Assembly (NCBI GenBank): GCA_003427395.1
Contig: BFEA01000272.1
Location: forward strand, 650,502-714,501
From: Chara braunii
Lineage: Eukaryota > Streptophyta > Charophyceae > Charales > Characeae
Length of the DNA stretch: 64,000 nucleotides
Direction of reading: 5' to 3'
This document shows, piece after piece, positions 32,601-45,800 of the stretch. The notes below the pieces were generated by a model, which did no database searches, was not told the origin of the DNA, and worked only from the letters and a program-made list of their open reading frames with translations. Made by a program: the position numbers and the translations under genes. Every line of letters begins with the position of its first letter. Positions within the stretch are counted from its first letter, which is position 1.

Positions 32601-35600
32601 CATGTCTATGGTCATCTGCACTGGTTCCTTTAGCTATGTGCTTAGTTGATGTCCTGCTCATTCTCCTCTGCGTGAATTAGTGCCTCTCGACTGTGATTGG
32701 AATCGGGATTCGCTCGCCGCTGATCGTTGACAGATGGGGGGGGGTCTTATTAGGCATCTTCTGGCCGAACCCCTTGACTTTGCTCTTTCCCCTTCAGGAG
32801 ATGCCCGCTTGTTGATTGTTCATACGGTTTTAAGGAGTGAGTGTTTTTTATTGGACGATAGCTTAATAGATATCTTGCTCGTGCAGTTTTGGACATAGTT
32901 GATCCGTCAGAGCGTAAGCGGGTCTGCAACGTAGGATAATTTCTACTGCGTGTATGTATATGAACATATGTCGTTTTGAAAGTTCTATTATGATACTGTA
33001 TAAAGTATATGATAAGTAGATGATATAATTAACATACTTGAGGAACCTAGTACCAGAGAAGCAACAGGACAACCAACCCAGTAGTTGAGCTGGAATGCAC
33101 TGCTGGGAATACCAATCTTTGCTCGTGAACGGTGGAGAGCACCCCACAGTTGTATCCAGATGATGAGGATAGGGTCACGAAACCCGTGGCAGTTAGTGGT
33201 AGCGCTGGGGTTGCCACAGCACAGTCAGTACCAATGGGTGCATACATCGGAGCGATCAAGTCATTACATAGTTGGATCCATGGGGTGTGTTGATCACTAA
33301 GAGACTACCTTTATGATTCAACCCAGTTCCAGGAACGGTATAAAACAATAGACGTAGATGTCGAGATGCCAGGGAAGCGCTGGCGAGCCTATATAGTTCG
33401 ATTCAATGATCTCTCCAGCCCCAATGGGGGCCTGCTAGTGTGTGTATACAGTTTGGATTGAGGGAGTCGATGTCTCCGTGTGCGTTCTTACGTGTGTAGT
33501 GACCAGGGATAGGCGTAGTGGTTCCTACTCGTACGTTCATGTATTCAAGCTCAACGCCATACGCACACATGCATTTCCACACTTGATGCTGTCCGCGACA
33601 ATATAACCGTTGGTATCGTGTTTGCGTGGCGAGTTTCTAGTTCGTAGGTTCCCGTTTGCGTATCGCGTTTCTTCAGGTACTTGTATATGATATTAGTTTT
33701 ATAAGGATATAAACAAGTAGGTGGTTTGCGTATCGCATTTCATCAGGTACTTGTGATATTATTAAAATAGTATATGCCTAAAAGTAGGCAACGAGTCGTT
33801 TCTCACGAACTGGCCACCCTAAAGCTAATCCACGGTCGGATATGTACTAGCGGGTGACTCAAGCGTAGGTATACGATGTGAGATGGAATCAGTCCGACAC
33901 TTGAGTCACCGCATGATACATGCATCAACACACGTGACATGCAATAACAAATAGTCGCGAGCAAATGATTGAAATTGAAGTTCCTATCCGAGAAACTGGC
34001 TCCCCGAGTGTTTTCGATCACTGCCAGGTGATCCTCCTCACGGGGTTTCTTTCTCCTCGCTCCTCACATCGCATCACAGGATACGCCTCCGTGACCACTA
34101 AACCCGCCTCCGTCGCTTCCGGCATCCCGGAAATGCCGGCACATGGCGGCGGTCCCGGAAAGAGGGCAGGTGGTGCGGATTCGTACGCGAATGGAAGCTG
34201 CTTTGGATTCGTCCTCGTACTTCGGGTTTGGCAGCGAGGTTAGGAGTTTGCTCTGCTGTCCCCGTATACCGTCTTCGCACGAATAGAACGCCCGGTCATG
34301 ATATCTGTATTTCGTGCGACTTTCAGTCTAGCTACAGTGATAATGACCGGGCGTTCTATTCGGGTGAAGATGGTATGTCGAAATAAATGGCTTCGCAAGG
34401 AGTTCACCGAGTAAGGAGCGATTATTACCAAAAATATCGGGGGCTTCTCCATTTTTCCGTCATTATATTCAGCTGCTCCGTGTCCAGATCCACCCCGTGA
34501 GTGTCAGATTTAATAGGCGTCCGAACAAGCTCCCCTACCCCCTAGTGCGTAGTGAAACCAGTAAGTGCTGCTGCGAACTTGTTGTTTAACCTCGGGCGGA
34601 GTCTTCCGCTTTTGAGAGAAGGCTTCCATTAACGACCGCTCGGTGGCCGACAACTAGTTCTCTTGCGCCATAAGGTTTTGACGACTGCTTGTCTGAACCA
34701 GTTGTACACTAGGTAGTTCATTGGACCCGAAGTAATACTTCTTCACTTCTTGCTGTACGCATTGAGAGAGGGCTTGGCTTGACTTGTTTTTACCGTCCGT
34801 GCTTTAAAGGGGAATGTGAGTACCACAACCGTCCTTGTCCTTAAGGGGAATGTGGGTACTTGTGGTACTCGATTGTACTCCCGTGTGTGTGCGCGAGAGC
34901 GAGCGAGCGAGCGAGAGAGAGAGAGAAGCACACGGTCCGGAATGTCTTTCGAGGAAGACGTGGCTTTCGATATAAATATGTTGAAATATTCTGGGAGTCT
35001 GCCTGTATGTTGGAATATTCTGGGGCTCTGCAAAGTGGCGATGCTATGTTCTACATGCGAAAAGTGGAGGATATACACCTGTTTAAACGGCGACAAGGAT
35101 CTGATCCTCTCAACATGACGAACGTAACGAGTCACAAGTACACGATAAAATATTTTGTATCCATATTAGTCTTTGCTGACTGTTTTGCTGACGCTATATG
35201 CGAATCTTCGCTTTGGTTGAGACGTGTTTGTGTTTACGACTGCTATTTTTAGCACATAACCGAATGCTATCATACTTGTTTTTTCTTTTCAGTTGTCCAT
35301 TTCGTTTAGAGGTTGTGTGTTTGCCTGATAAGCACAGGAGATCTCTTACAATGAATATGAATATGACCGGAGCGATCTTTCACAACGAATATGGCCGTAG
35401 TCGCAGTCAGGTGAATTTTGGGGAAAGTGCTGTGGCAAGTATGCCTGGCGGACTTGCGTCTTAGGGTGAAGCTGTGGTTGTAAGGGTCTGTGTTCTGTGG
35501 CATGATAGAATGAGGTTTCAATTCCAATTGTGACTGTTGCGGACTTCCAGCCAATACCTCGAATAGAAGGATTTGGTTAGGACCACCTGCTTTTCTTTCC

Positions 35601-38600
35601 CCCCCCTTCCATGCACCCCGCCTGACCCCCGTCAAACAACACGCGAACACGAATACAGAGGACACGTTAATCCTGAAGGATGAGCAGAGGCTTCCATCCC
35701 AGAGCGTGAGTGTCAGACGACACGTAAATCCTGAAGGATGAGCAGAGACTTCCATCCCAGAGCGTGAGTGTCCGCCGAGCGGTGCTTGAACATGGCTGGC
35801 TTTAAAGGGTTTCCTTTGCCTTCTCCAGGGAAGGCAGACTGCATTAGCGAGAATGTGATTCGCTAGTTAAGAGAATATGTGGTACTTGTGCAGTTGTGGA
35901 GTGATAAATTTCCTTGACTCTGCGGACTAGCATCCAAATCTGGACGGAGTAGCATCCAAATTGGGAAAAATGATTAAAAAAAATAAAAGAGAAGACAAAT
36001 CGAGAGATGGTTAACGGAGGCCCAAAAATTTGCGGGTTTTGCTGGCAATTTCGGTGCAAAATTCAGCGAAAATTTCAGAAGCAAAAGCTTTGGGCCCGTA
36101 ATGCAAACATAAAAAAATCAAAACAGACGAAAGAAACCAAAAAAATAAAAAAATACTAGCACAAAAACACAACTAATTCAACGATATTTTAGTTTTTCAT
36201 TATTGGTCCAAACAGGTCAAAACTGGACAGATGACATACCCTAAAGCACATACATATGGCACAAAAAGAAAAACAAGAAAAACGCAAATGATCAGCTCAA
36301 TATGACAGTTTCAGTGCAAAAGTCGCTGAAAATATTACCCCCGGTTAACAACCACATGCGGACAAATCTAGTGTGTTCGAGGAACACAACCAGGTAATGG
36401 GGTTGAGCAGGGAGGCAAAGCAGAGGGTCATGGATGTGATCCCTACCTCGTTCTTTTCCACCCTGTCACGAAGTAGGCGTGTGAGGTCTGTGGAGTGGAC
36501 TCGTGAAGCTACCGTTTGACAATGGATGGAGACCAGAATCCCCAATCCTTTTCTCTGATAACTTTTTTCGCTCTCTGTTGTTTGTCTTTCCGCGGCCCAC
36601 AGCTTTTATGCTTGATATCTCCCTCCGCGTTTCTCTACACAAGACTCGCGTCCACGTGCGCATTATGTTAAAAAAAAAACGACTACACAGGATGGATTGC
36701 GTATTCACTTTTCATTTGGGTCGTATAATTTCTGCTCTGCCAACTATGGACCGCAATCTTCTATGGCCTAGTGGTAATCGGTCGCACTATGAAATGCGGA
36801 AAACAGGGAATGAGGAGGGGCAGGTGTGCCAGTGATGACTTGCCCAGTATGTGAAGTACCTTTCTATGACTGAGAGCTCATGTCTATTGCGATCTCTCTT
36901 GTTCTCTACCTCCGTTTGCTCTAAATGCACAACACAGACATGCACACAAGTACCTATGGCCTAGTGGTAATTGGTCGCACTCACACAGCTGGGATGCATT
37001 CACAAGAGATGTTTCACATGCTTGGTAGCAGGGAGGGGATCATCCATGGGTTCACGATGTGCTTTATTTGCATGATGGTCGCAATAAAGAATTTTGATGC
37101 GGTTCCAATGTGCTTGCCATGCGCATCGGCGGAGGGAGTGGCAATGGGGGCCGTGGGGTGCTTGAGGTGGACGTGGAGGGGGTAAAAGGGAGAGCATTGA
37201 TGCTTGGGGGCCGCTATGTTTACTAGCACCAGGCAATAGGGAGTGTTGAGGAGTGAAGCTGTGGAGAGGTGCAAGGTACGTTACATGTGTTAGGTGAACT
37301 GGCGTGCTTTCCACATGCCTGGAGGGAGGGGGAGGGTTAACAGCTGCAAGACCCTATGCATCCATGTTGGGGGTGGACCAATTGGGTGGCATTAGGGCGC
37401 TTGCCACGGGCATCTGGGGAATGCAGAGCTGCTGTTGGGGTTTGCAGTCAGTTTCCCTTGCATGGTAGGGACACGTTTTATACAAGTAATTGTATGCACA
37501 GAACCTTTCATTCTTTGGGGACACAGGCCCCAGCTGCAGCAGGTCGTCGTATATGCTTTCATTGCCCGCGGTAATTTGCTAGGAACCTCAGAAACCAATA
37601 CTTGATTCTAGTATGTGGTATTTTTACTTCATCGTATGGCATTCCTTATTATGTATTTTGTGACATGCAAACTAATGGGTATAACTTCTGCAGTTAAAAA
37701 AAACGATCTGCTTCGCACTATGTTTTGAGATGCCATCATTGATGTATGGTTTGGTAGTTGATTGTCGTTGCACAATGCTAACTAAAGGCTCTGTAGTTGC
37801 ACTATGCAAAATAAAGGCTCTGTAGTTGCCGTTGATTGTCGATTGCCGTAATTGCTCAGCTTCTCTGCAGCCACTAATCAATTTCATCCGATTTCTCTTG
37901 TGGTTGGCGAATAACTCTTTCCATGGGCATGGGAAAATTGTTCCGGTAGACAAATTTTTCGACTCTAGTATGGGTTTACCTTTTTTCTTAGTACGTTTCA
38001 AGTACTCCGGTCTCTATATATATTGATTCCCTGCTTCTGCTGTTAGTATGGCGACCTACATAGTAGTTTATCTACGGTTTAATCAATCCACTTGCTCGTT
38101 TGAGAATAAGTATCTTTCTTATAGGCATGGTTGGTTTCATTCCATCGTTTGTGCAAAATAGCTATGGTGATGTTTTCTATGGGTTTACCATTTCTGTCGA
38201 TCTAAAAAGTATCTTCCTCTTTTTATAGGCTTCCTGTGAATGGGATTGCGGTGGTCCATTATCTGAATGATTTTTCTGGGATTCTGATTTGCTGTATATG
38301 AGAATTGTGTCCTCTTCCGGCTGTATAACGTTTGGGAAAGTATAGCTAAAAATAAACGCGAGTATATATAGGAGGAAGTTGCATAACTGCGTGCGTAAAA
38401 TACTGAGCGGCAAGCTGTGGTGACCTGTGGACTCCAGTATGTGTATACCGTCATTGATTTGCTGTTGTGCACCTTGTGTGTGTCTGTCGTGTCCGCCATC
38501 ATTTTTCGAATGGATCGGATCAGAATAAAGTATACTGGTGACAGTGGTTTGTACCAGCTGCTTATGTTCTGAAGTAGAGTGGGGTTGCTGCCATGCTGTG

Positions 38601-41600
38601 GACATGGTGATGCCAAAGTGAGCTTTATGCAACAGTATTGAAAAAGGAATATGGCACTTGTGTTATTGTACAAGAGGACTTGGTGCTGCTGATAATGGAT
38701 GGCAAGCGGATTTACTTGTGCAATGCCGAGAGTGGCTTTGATGTAAATTATGTTTCTTTCATGAGATTGTAGCTCTAGTCTAATCATTATTCTTAATTTG
38801 TATGGGCTATACTGTGGCCTTTTTTTTGGACGGGGGGGGGAAGGGTGGCATTCATTCCTGTTGGCACATACATGCTAGTGTTGGATGAGGTTTCGCTCTA
38901 TTAAGGACTTCATTCATTTATAGAAAGATCGTTCTTATATACGCCTTTGAAACATGGGTTTATGCATTCTATTTCCTTTTCTATTGTGCTCCGTACTTAA
39001 AAGGTTTGGGCTCTGTCAGTATGTTGGCAAAGAAGGCGAGGCCTGGTGGGGAGGGATTGGGCGGTCCGCAGCCCCCGTATCCACAGAGGCCCGGCGAGAA
39101 GGAGTGTGCATATTTTATGAAACATGGTAACTGCAGTTATGGCGCAAGCTGTCGATTTGATCACCCTCTCTGGGTGCCGTCTGGTGGTGTCCCCGGTTGG
39201 AAAGAGGTGAGCTTTTGTTGTCCATTATGTGCATTGTCTAGCACTATATATGCTCGTTCCCATCCTCTACTTATTGTTCCTTGATCTTCCGTCGAACTCT
39301 GCAGCATTACTTCCTGCGAAGTTGCCTTATTGATGATTGATTGACTATCTATTCAACCAAACGTCTAGCATTTTCAGTTTCGTCCCTCTGACTGGGCTAT
39401 TGTCTCTTATTTTCTACAGTGAAGTGGCAGTTCACGGGCCGATGCAGCTTGTTGTCTGAAACCGAAGTTGTACAAGGGAAAGTGGATGCGATCTCGGTAT
39501 CGGATGTTCATTTATCATTATCGCAAAAGATCCAGAACATCTGCTTTTATTACCTGGGCCGAACCTTGACAAGTGATCGGTCTCTTGGTGACATCTCTAA
39601 TTAACCTTACTGGGATGAAGTAGGCAGGTTCTCTCAGGCTATAGCCACGCCAGTGGGGCTTATCGCTTGTCCTCCGTAATGGCAATTTATGGGTTTATTA
39701 CTTTTGTGCGTTGAATTTCCGTCTCTCTTTTTACTGTTCATGAATATCACAAATCTCTGTCCAACAACGTTTTTCCCAACAGACAGAAGTCTCAGCATTC
39801 TTTCCAGAATATGGGACCACATGCGTATACGTTTCTTTTCGTAGTAGTAATGAGGGACCGGTCTTTCAATTATTTTCACTTCTCGTGGCCGTCCATCAAC
39901 CCAGGCACAACTTTTGTGTCCAGGTCGACTGGTCTGAAATGCCCACCGAAGTCACCTCTGGTGCGTCGAATTTGAATTTGTTCCCCGAAGACTCAGTCTG
40001 GTGCGTTGAATTTGAATTTGTTCCCCGAAGACTGAGGTGTGTATATATGTCAATTATACCGCACCTCTCTCTGCCACCACCTATCTGGGAATTTATTAGA
40101 GAGAACTCACTCTCAATGGCTTGTCCCCAAGCCCATGCATGACAGGGGTCCGGCTGAACAGTCTGCTGCATTTGCTTGACTAGTGGTGTGCCAAGTACCT
40201 TTCAGTAGGCAAGCCTTATCCACAGCCGTTTTGGTCTTTTGGCAGAGGTGTTTCTGCAGGTCATGCCAGAGTCACCTGTTTTTTGTCTTCCTATATGAAC
40301 AGGTGGCAGTTAGGTTTGAGAGCCAGTGCAGAACGGAATGAGTGTGATCGGAAGAACTGGGTGGCTTTGTCTTCGTTGAGGAAGTCTCCAGAAGGGCTGT
40401 GTGGAATGCGAGTGGTTGAAAGAGTAGTTTGGTCACCACCATTTTCATCCGGTGTGCACGGTGTTTTTCATCCCTGATTCCTGTATGTGAGCGGGTGTCA
40501 CAGTCTCAATTCAATTACGAACATTGCAGTTTGTACCATTTCATACGAGGCCGCAAACATGATGCTATGATGCCTCTCTCCAAATACTGGCACGTGGCAG
40601 GGATATGTCGGTGGATAAGCAGTTGAAGCTTATTGTGAATCTGAGCTGGCTACCTCTCAAGCAAGTGTTTTATCATGTCAGATCATTAGGAGGATGGTCA
40701 CGCAGGCCGTTCGGTTATAGCTCCAAGAAGAAGGGTTTTTGCGTCTTTGAAGGGGAGGGTTATGCAGAGGTGCAATTTTGAGGAGCAGAATCTCAAAAAT
40801 GGAGGTCGTACTTGGAATCCCACGTTGTGTGAAGTGTTCTTTTCTGTATTTTCGTTGCCTCTACCAGTCTGCTGGGATGGGCTTGAATATGGCTGTCTTG
40901 TTTCTGCATGTTTGTGGTGAACGCAAGCATCATGACCATGGTAGCGCTCATAGCATTTCTGTTATATTCATGGCAAGAGGCGTTGTTGTCACAGGCAAGA
41001 ACCGTGTGCTGCTCCCATTGTCCTCGTCAAATGTTTCTGCCAATATTCTCTTGAGAATGTCTGCATGGGAAGACGGTATTCACTACCCCCTCTGCTGTCA
41101 GCCCATTGTGTTCTTCTCTCCCCCTCGTGTTTTTGAGGTGAGAGATTGGAATCAAGAAGAAAAAAGATTGATTTCACAGGAATCCTTGATGAATGGAAGA
41201 AGGCGAGTATTTAATCTCTCTGCGATTGTTTGTCTGTGGATCCCATTCACGTGCCCCTTGTGTGACTGAGCACAGTAGTTTTCCCCCTCGTCTGTTCACT
41301 TCAAAATTCTGCTTCTGTGCTTTGGCTGTGCAGAATACAAGTGGCACTGGAGGGAGCGATACACCTTATCCGGAGAGGCCTGGGGAGGCTGAGTGTGCTG
41401 TGAGTACATCTACTCTTACTCTGTTTTTGTGGTGCTGTACATGATGGTGTGGAGTGCACTTCAGAACTACTTCAGGTGGTGTGCACGCCTATATATGCAC
41501 CAGAGTTGCTCCATAGAGCAGTCATTGGACTTTCACGTATGGGAATTGATCATAGACACTCTCAAGTTGGGATCTGGTGTCCTGTTTGCGGCAGTGTGGA

Positions 41601-42852
41601 ATTCAAGAAGAGAGAATGGCCGAGGGCGGATGGGATGGTTGAAATAGTCATTAGTGTCATCTCCATAAGTGTCAAGATGGAGTCTTGGCATATGTGGTTG
41701 TACAATTGAGCAAGTGGAGGTGGAACACCCCGTTGTATGATGCGATTCTGGTAAGGTTGCGTGACTTTTTGAAGTGCAAGAATTGTGCTCTGCGGTCGTC
41801 TATGTGAGGTTTCCCCGACTTTTAAAAAACCTTGGATCTCTTTTTATGCCTCTAGACAAACAAACCTTTAATCCCAGCTGATGTCATGAAGATAATTGGT
41901 GAAGAGAATCCCAACTGATGTAAAGAAGACATTGAAAGAAATGAAAAAATGGCCCTTGTTTAACTTGTGTATGGTTGTTAGGGGTCTTGTATACAATGTG
42001 GTGTTTGAACGGCCTTACTTTCATTCTTGATGTATGTCGAAGTTCTTTTCAGGTCATTCACTTGGCTAGGAAGAAGAGAGCTGACTTCTACATCGTTTTT
42101 GCTTCATGCCCCGGTGCTCGCTTTTTGCAGTTCTATATGAGGAATGGGGAATGCAAGTTTGGAATAACGTGCAAGTTTCATCACCCGAAAGAAAGGTCAG
42201 GGAAAGCGAGGACAAATGAAACTCCCCCGCCAGGCTCTGCATCAACCGGAAAGGATAAGGATTCTGGGAAGTTCAATGCAATAGCAAATGGATCCTCCAG
42301 AAATGGAGTCATGGGCAAGGATCGTGGGTTATATGGAAAACCCGCAGCGCTCAGCAGTAAGGGACTTCCCATCCGCCCGGTAAGAGGTTATGAGCAAGCA
42401 ACCAAGTTGTTCTTCTGTAGTCCATTGTCTCTAACAATCTCCATGTGGGATTGGTTGGTGGATTAGATTGCCCTTTCCTCCCGCAGAAGGTAACTCTTCT
42501 GAGGTGCATGGGGAAGGAGCGTGTGCTTTGGGCAGTGGTAGCAGAATGTCCATTATGTCCCCTTCCAATTTAAGAGTGTGGAGGTGCGCTGTAAACTTCA
42601 ATTTGTGGGGGGTTCCTTATCAAGCACACAGGCAGGAGTGCGGACAGGGCAAGCGTACCCTTTCCCTTGTGATTCAGGAACTGCTTCCCTGTGTGTGTGT
42701 GTGTGCGAGAGAGAGAGAGAGAGAGAGGATGGGGAGAGTTGGGGGGAGGGGGAGGTTGCAGTCAAATACGTCAGCTCTGGGAGTCTCCTGCATCCTCATC
42801 ATGGAACGGTGCCTGGGGGAGAGCGAGGGAGAGAGGGAGGGAGGGAGGGAGG

Positions 42853-42895
<43 letters not shown>

Positions 42896-45800
42896 GCGGA
42901 GGACGTGATTCAGAGTTGCAGTTCAGACATTATTGGGGAGGATCTCAACAGCAGTTCGTATTTTCGTGGACCATTGCATCTGATTAACCATGCAAACTGA
43001 TGGGCCAATGACCACCTCAGCTAGGTTAGCAGACGGATGTGATACAGATGTCTGCAGGAATGTGTGCACATTTGTTTTGATTATTAGAGAAGAGCTATTT
43101 GCTACTGGGAAGAGGAGTGGGTGTGGGGTGTTAAATGTGTTTGTGGACCAAATCAGGGTATGGAGTTGGAGAGTGCTCTGTTTCATTATATTTGCTGTGG
43201 GATTGTGTCTTTGGTGCTCAGAAATTCGACAATTCATTGTTAGTTGTTAAGCGCTTATGTGTTTGTGGCTCTGTGGTGGCACAGTCTTGTTATCTTGCAC
43301 TGCATTACTTATGCATGATATGAGTTTTTGTTCACTGTTAGTTTGTATTGTGCTTGTGTGCTCGGCTGTCGCGTGTGGATCATTTTCCTGATCGTTTTTT
43401 GCAGGGCGAAACTGACTGCTCATTTTACATGAAGACTGGAAGGTAAGTCGAGAGGTTTTGCACCGGTCTTTTTAATTTGAAAGTTGCTGTCGTCATCAGG
43501 ATTATTGCTGCAGCACTGAAGAGCGACATGCCATTTGCAGGAGCTGACACTGCGGCTGTTGTAGTTGCTCTAGGGGTTGGCTGCCTGCAGTTTGCCCTAT
43601 GCGGGTTGTATTTCAATCTGGTATGGGATGCTGATTGGATGCATCTACCCCAGTGAGAGAAAGGGAGAGGCCAGTAACCTAGCTTCGTAGATCTGAGAGT
43701 GGGACACTGTTTTTGTGTCACATCACCCCTTGTATTTTAGGCATCTCCTCTTAAACTGCCAGTACTCATGGCACCAGCGCTGCAGAAAATTGTAAGTTGC
43801 CAGCTGCGGACTTCTCGGGGTTGGGGCTACCGGACCACAATGGCTGGGGGCGCCATCCGGCGCCAGCCAAAAAAGGAACGAAGTGCGCTGATGGTGGTTT
43901 GGAAAAGCTTGGCCTGCGCTAGCCTGCAACTTCAGCCATGGGTGTACGGGTGGTTTCACTGTTCCTTTTTCCCTTTCTTGTCTTTGGGTATTCCAATATG
44001 TGACTGTCGTCTCGGAGTTGCGTCAGTCATTTCATTTCGGATTAAGACTGTGGAGATAAGCCACCTTGCGCTTTGTTCGCACAACCTGCTTGAATTCAGG
44101 CAGTAATTCCTGTTCTGCGTCCAGATAGCTCTGGGCTAATGGATTGCCTTCCGTCCAGTCGACACACAATTTCTGCTTCAATCATTCCCCTGGTAGCTGA
44201 CCAGACATTGTCACGTGAGTTTTTTGTGCCCACCGGGACGTTGGTCATTTCAACCTACGAAAACATGGCAGCAAGACATGGTAAGCTTGTGCAGGCAGCA
44301 GGTCAGCCCACACCCTATGCTTCCCCTCCATTCCGAAATCCTTCATCCTACATTCCACATCTGCTTTCACCTTGAGCCGTCCTTTCCCCCCCCATTTGTC
44401 ATTCCATCAGCCATTCCTCTTTCGTCCTTGCTCCTTCCTCATCCCTCCTTTGTCCTGGATGGAGATATGTCGAATGAAGGGGTGGAGGGAAAATGTTGGG
44501 GGAGGGAAGGGGGATGGAGGAATGTGGGATGAAGGAATGGTGGATGGAGGCATGGCGGATGGAGGAATGGGGTACGGAAGAGGGAAAGATGGAGGAAGGA
44601 GTAAGGAAGGAGGAAGGACGGAGGAGGTAGAAGGAAGGCGGAAGGAGGAAGGAGGAAGGAGGCTGAGGATATGTCTGATGAAGGGGTGAAGGGAAAATAT
44701 TGCTGGATGATAGATGGAGGTATGGCGGATGGAGGGATGGGGTATGGAAGAGGGAAAGATGAAGGGAGGAGGTAGGGTGGAGGGAAAGGGAGGAAGGAGG
44801 AAGGATGAAGGAGCCTGGATGAAGATGGAATTGCCTATGGGATGGCGGATGGCGCATGGCGGGATGGAGGACGGTGGAAGGAAGAATAGGAGAAAGGAGG
44901 ATGGGGGATGGAGGATTGGCGAGTGGATAAATGGAAGGGAGGAGGATGGAGAAGTGGCTGAAGGGGTAGATGGAAAAGGCAGGGGGGTGGTAGATGGAAG
45001 ATGGAAGGTGGAAGGAGCAAGGTGGAAGATCGAATGGGGTATGGATGCACAGAGGACGGAGGAAGGGGATCGGAGGCAAGGACGTGGACTTATGCTCGGA
45101 AGGACAAAGGTCGAAAAAAAACGAATTTCTGTTTTGGAATGGCGACGTGAGGTGGGTGGAGGATTGGAGGTAAGTCCAGGGATGGGGTAATGGCTAATGG
45201 AGCTGTTCAGAGAGAGAGAGCGTGAGAGAGGAAGGCTGGCGGTCACCCACCTGAATGGCTGCAGCCTCCTCGTCTCCTGCAGCTCCTGCTGCCGCTGCCT
45301 GAAGCCTGCATCCGCTGCCTGCTCCTGCTTGCCGGCTGCACGACAACTGTGCAGCTATGGAGCCTGAATGTGGAATGGCCATCATGAAGGTGTGAACCGG
45401 GGAGGCTCCAACGGCAATTGCGCGATGGAATGACGACCACGGGCCGTGCTGAGGTGGGATATAGGCCTCGCCTAGTTCGAGCGAAGTTGAATTCGAAGCT
45501 GGGAGGCACTCCCTCAAAAAACAATTCGGGCCTTGGCGCAGCCCCGAAGATGTCAAAAACGTTTTTCTGGCTTGCTGACAAAGGACCCCGATTTTTTCTC
45601 ACGTGTGCAATGCGCAGTTTGCCAGATGTGTGTAAACTCACCATGCGCGCAATGGGCAGTGCACCACATGTGCGACTGCTGTGCACGTGATGCATGGCAA
45701 GCATGTCACAAACCTTTTTCTGGCTTGCTGAAATGGACCTGCAATCAGACTCGTTTTCAAACACACTTTTCATGCATGTAAACAGCAACGCAGCATACTG

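Larger units (their letters stand above)
24730..39019. other. Giant intron(s) or unresolved interval
   Basis: About 14.3 kb without a recognised exon. It is pyrimidine-rich on the plus strand from 25.2 to 31.7 kb, and it holds several tandem duplications, a poly-T insertion, an nad2 insertion (32069-32392) and three inverted-repeat elements (31166, 32439, 34269). Long plus open frames at 25257-25943 and 30605-31210 are Ser/Pro/Leu/Phe products of CT-rich DNA. At least one short exon of 3n+1 bases is expected here if the first exon belongs to the gene. Confidence 0.5.

Noticed and set aside
35338-35424. Possible extra CCCH-gene exon ([20 protein letters not shown]) with AG and GT borders
   Set aside because: It needs two incoming codon bases, but the first exon supplies one, and the frame compatible with that exon hits a stop.
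36345-36545. Short minus frame resembling a retroelement fragment
   Set aside because: 66 residues with no motif; not enough to support a call.
44399-45246. Minus open frames of 226 and 279 residues
   Set aside because: Made only of Pro/Ser/His/Leu/Ile from the complement of the GGA minisatellite; all three frames stay open because of base composition.
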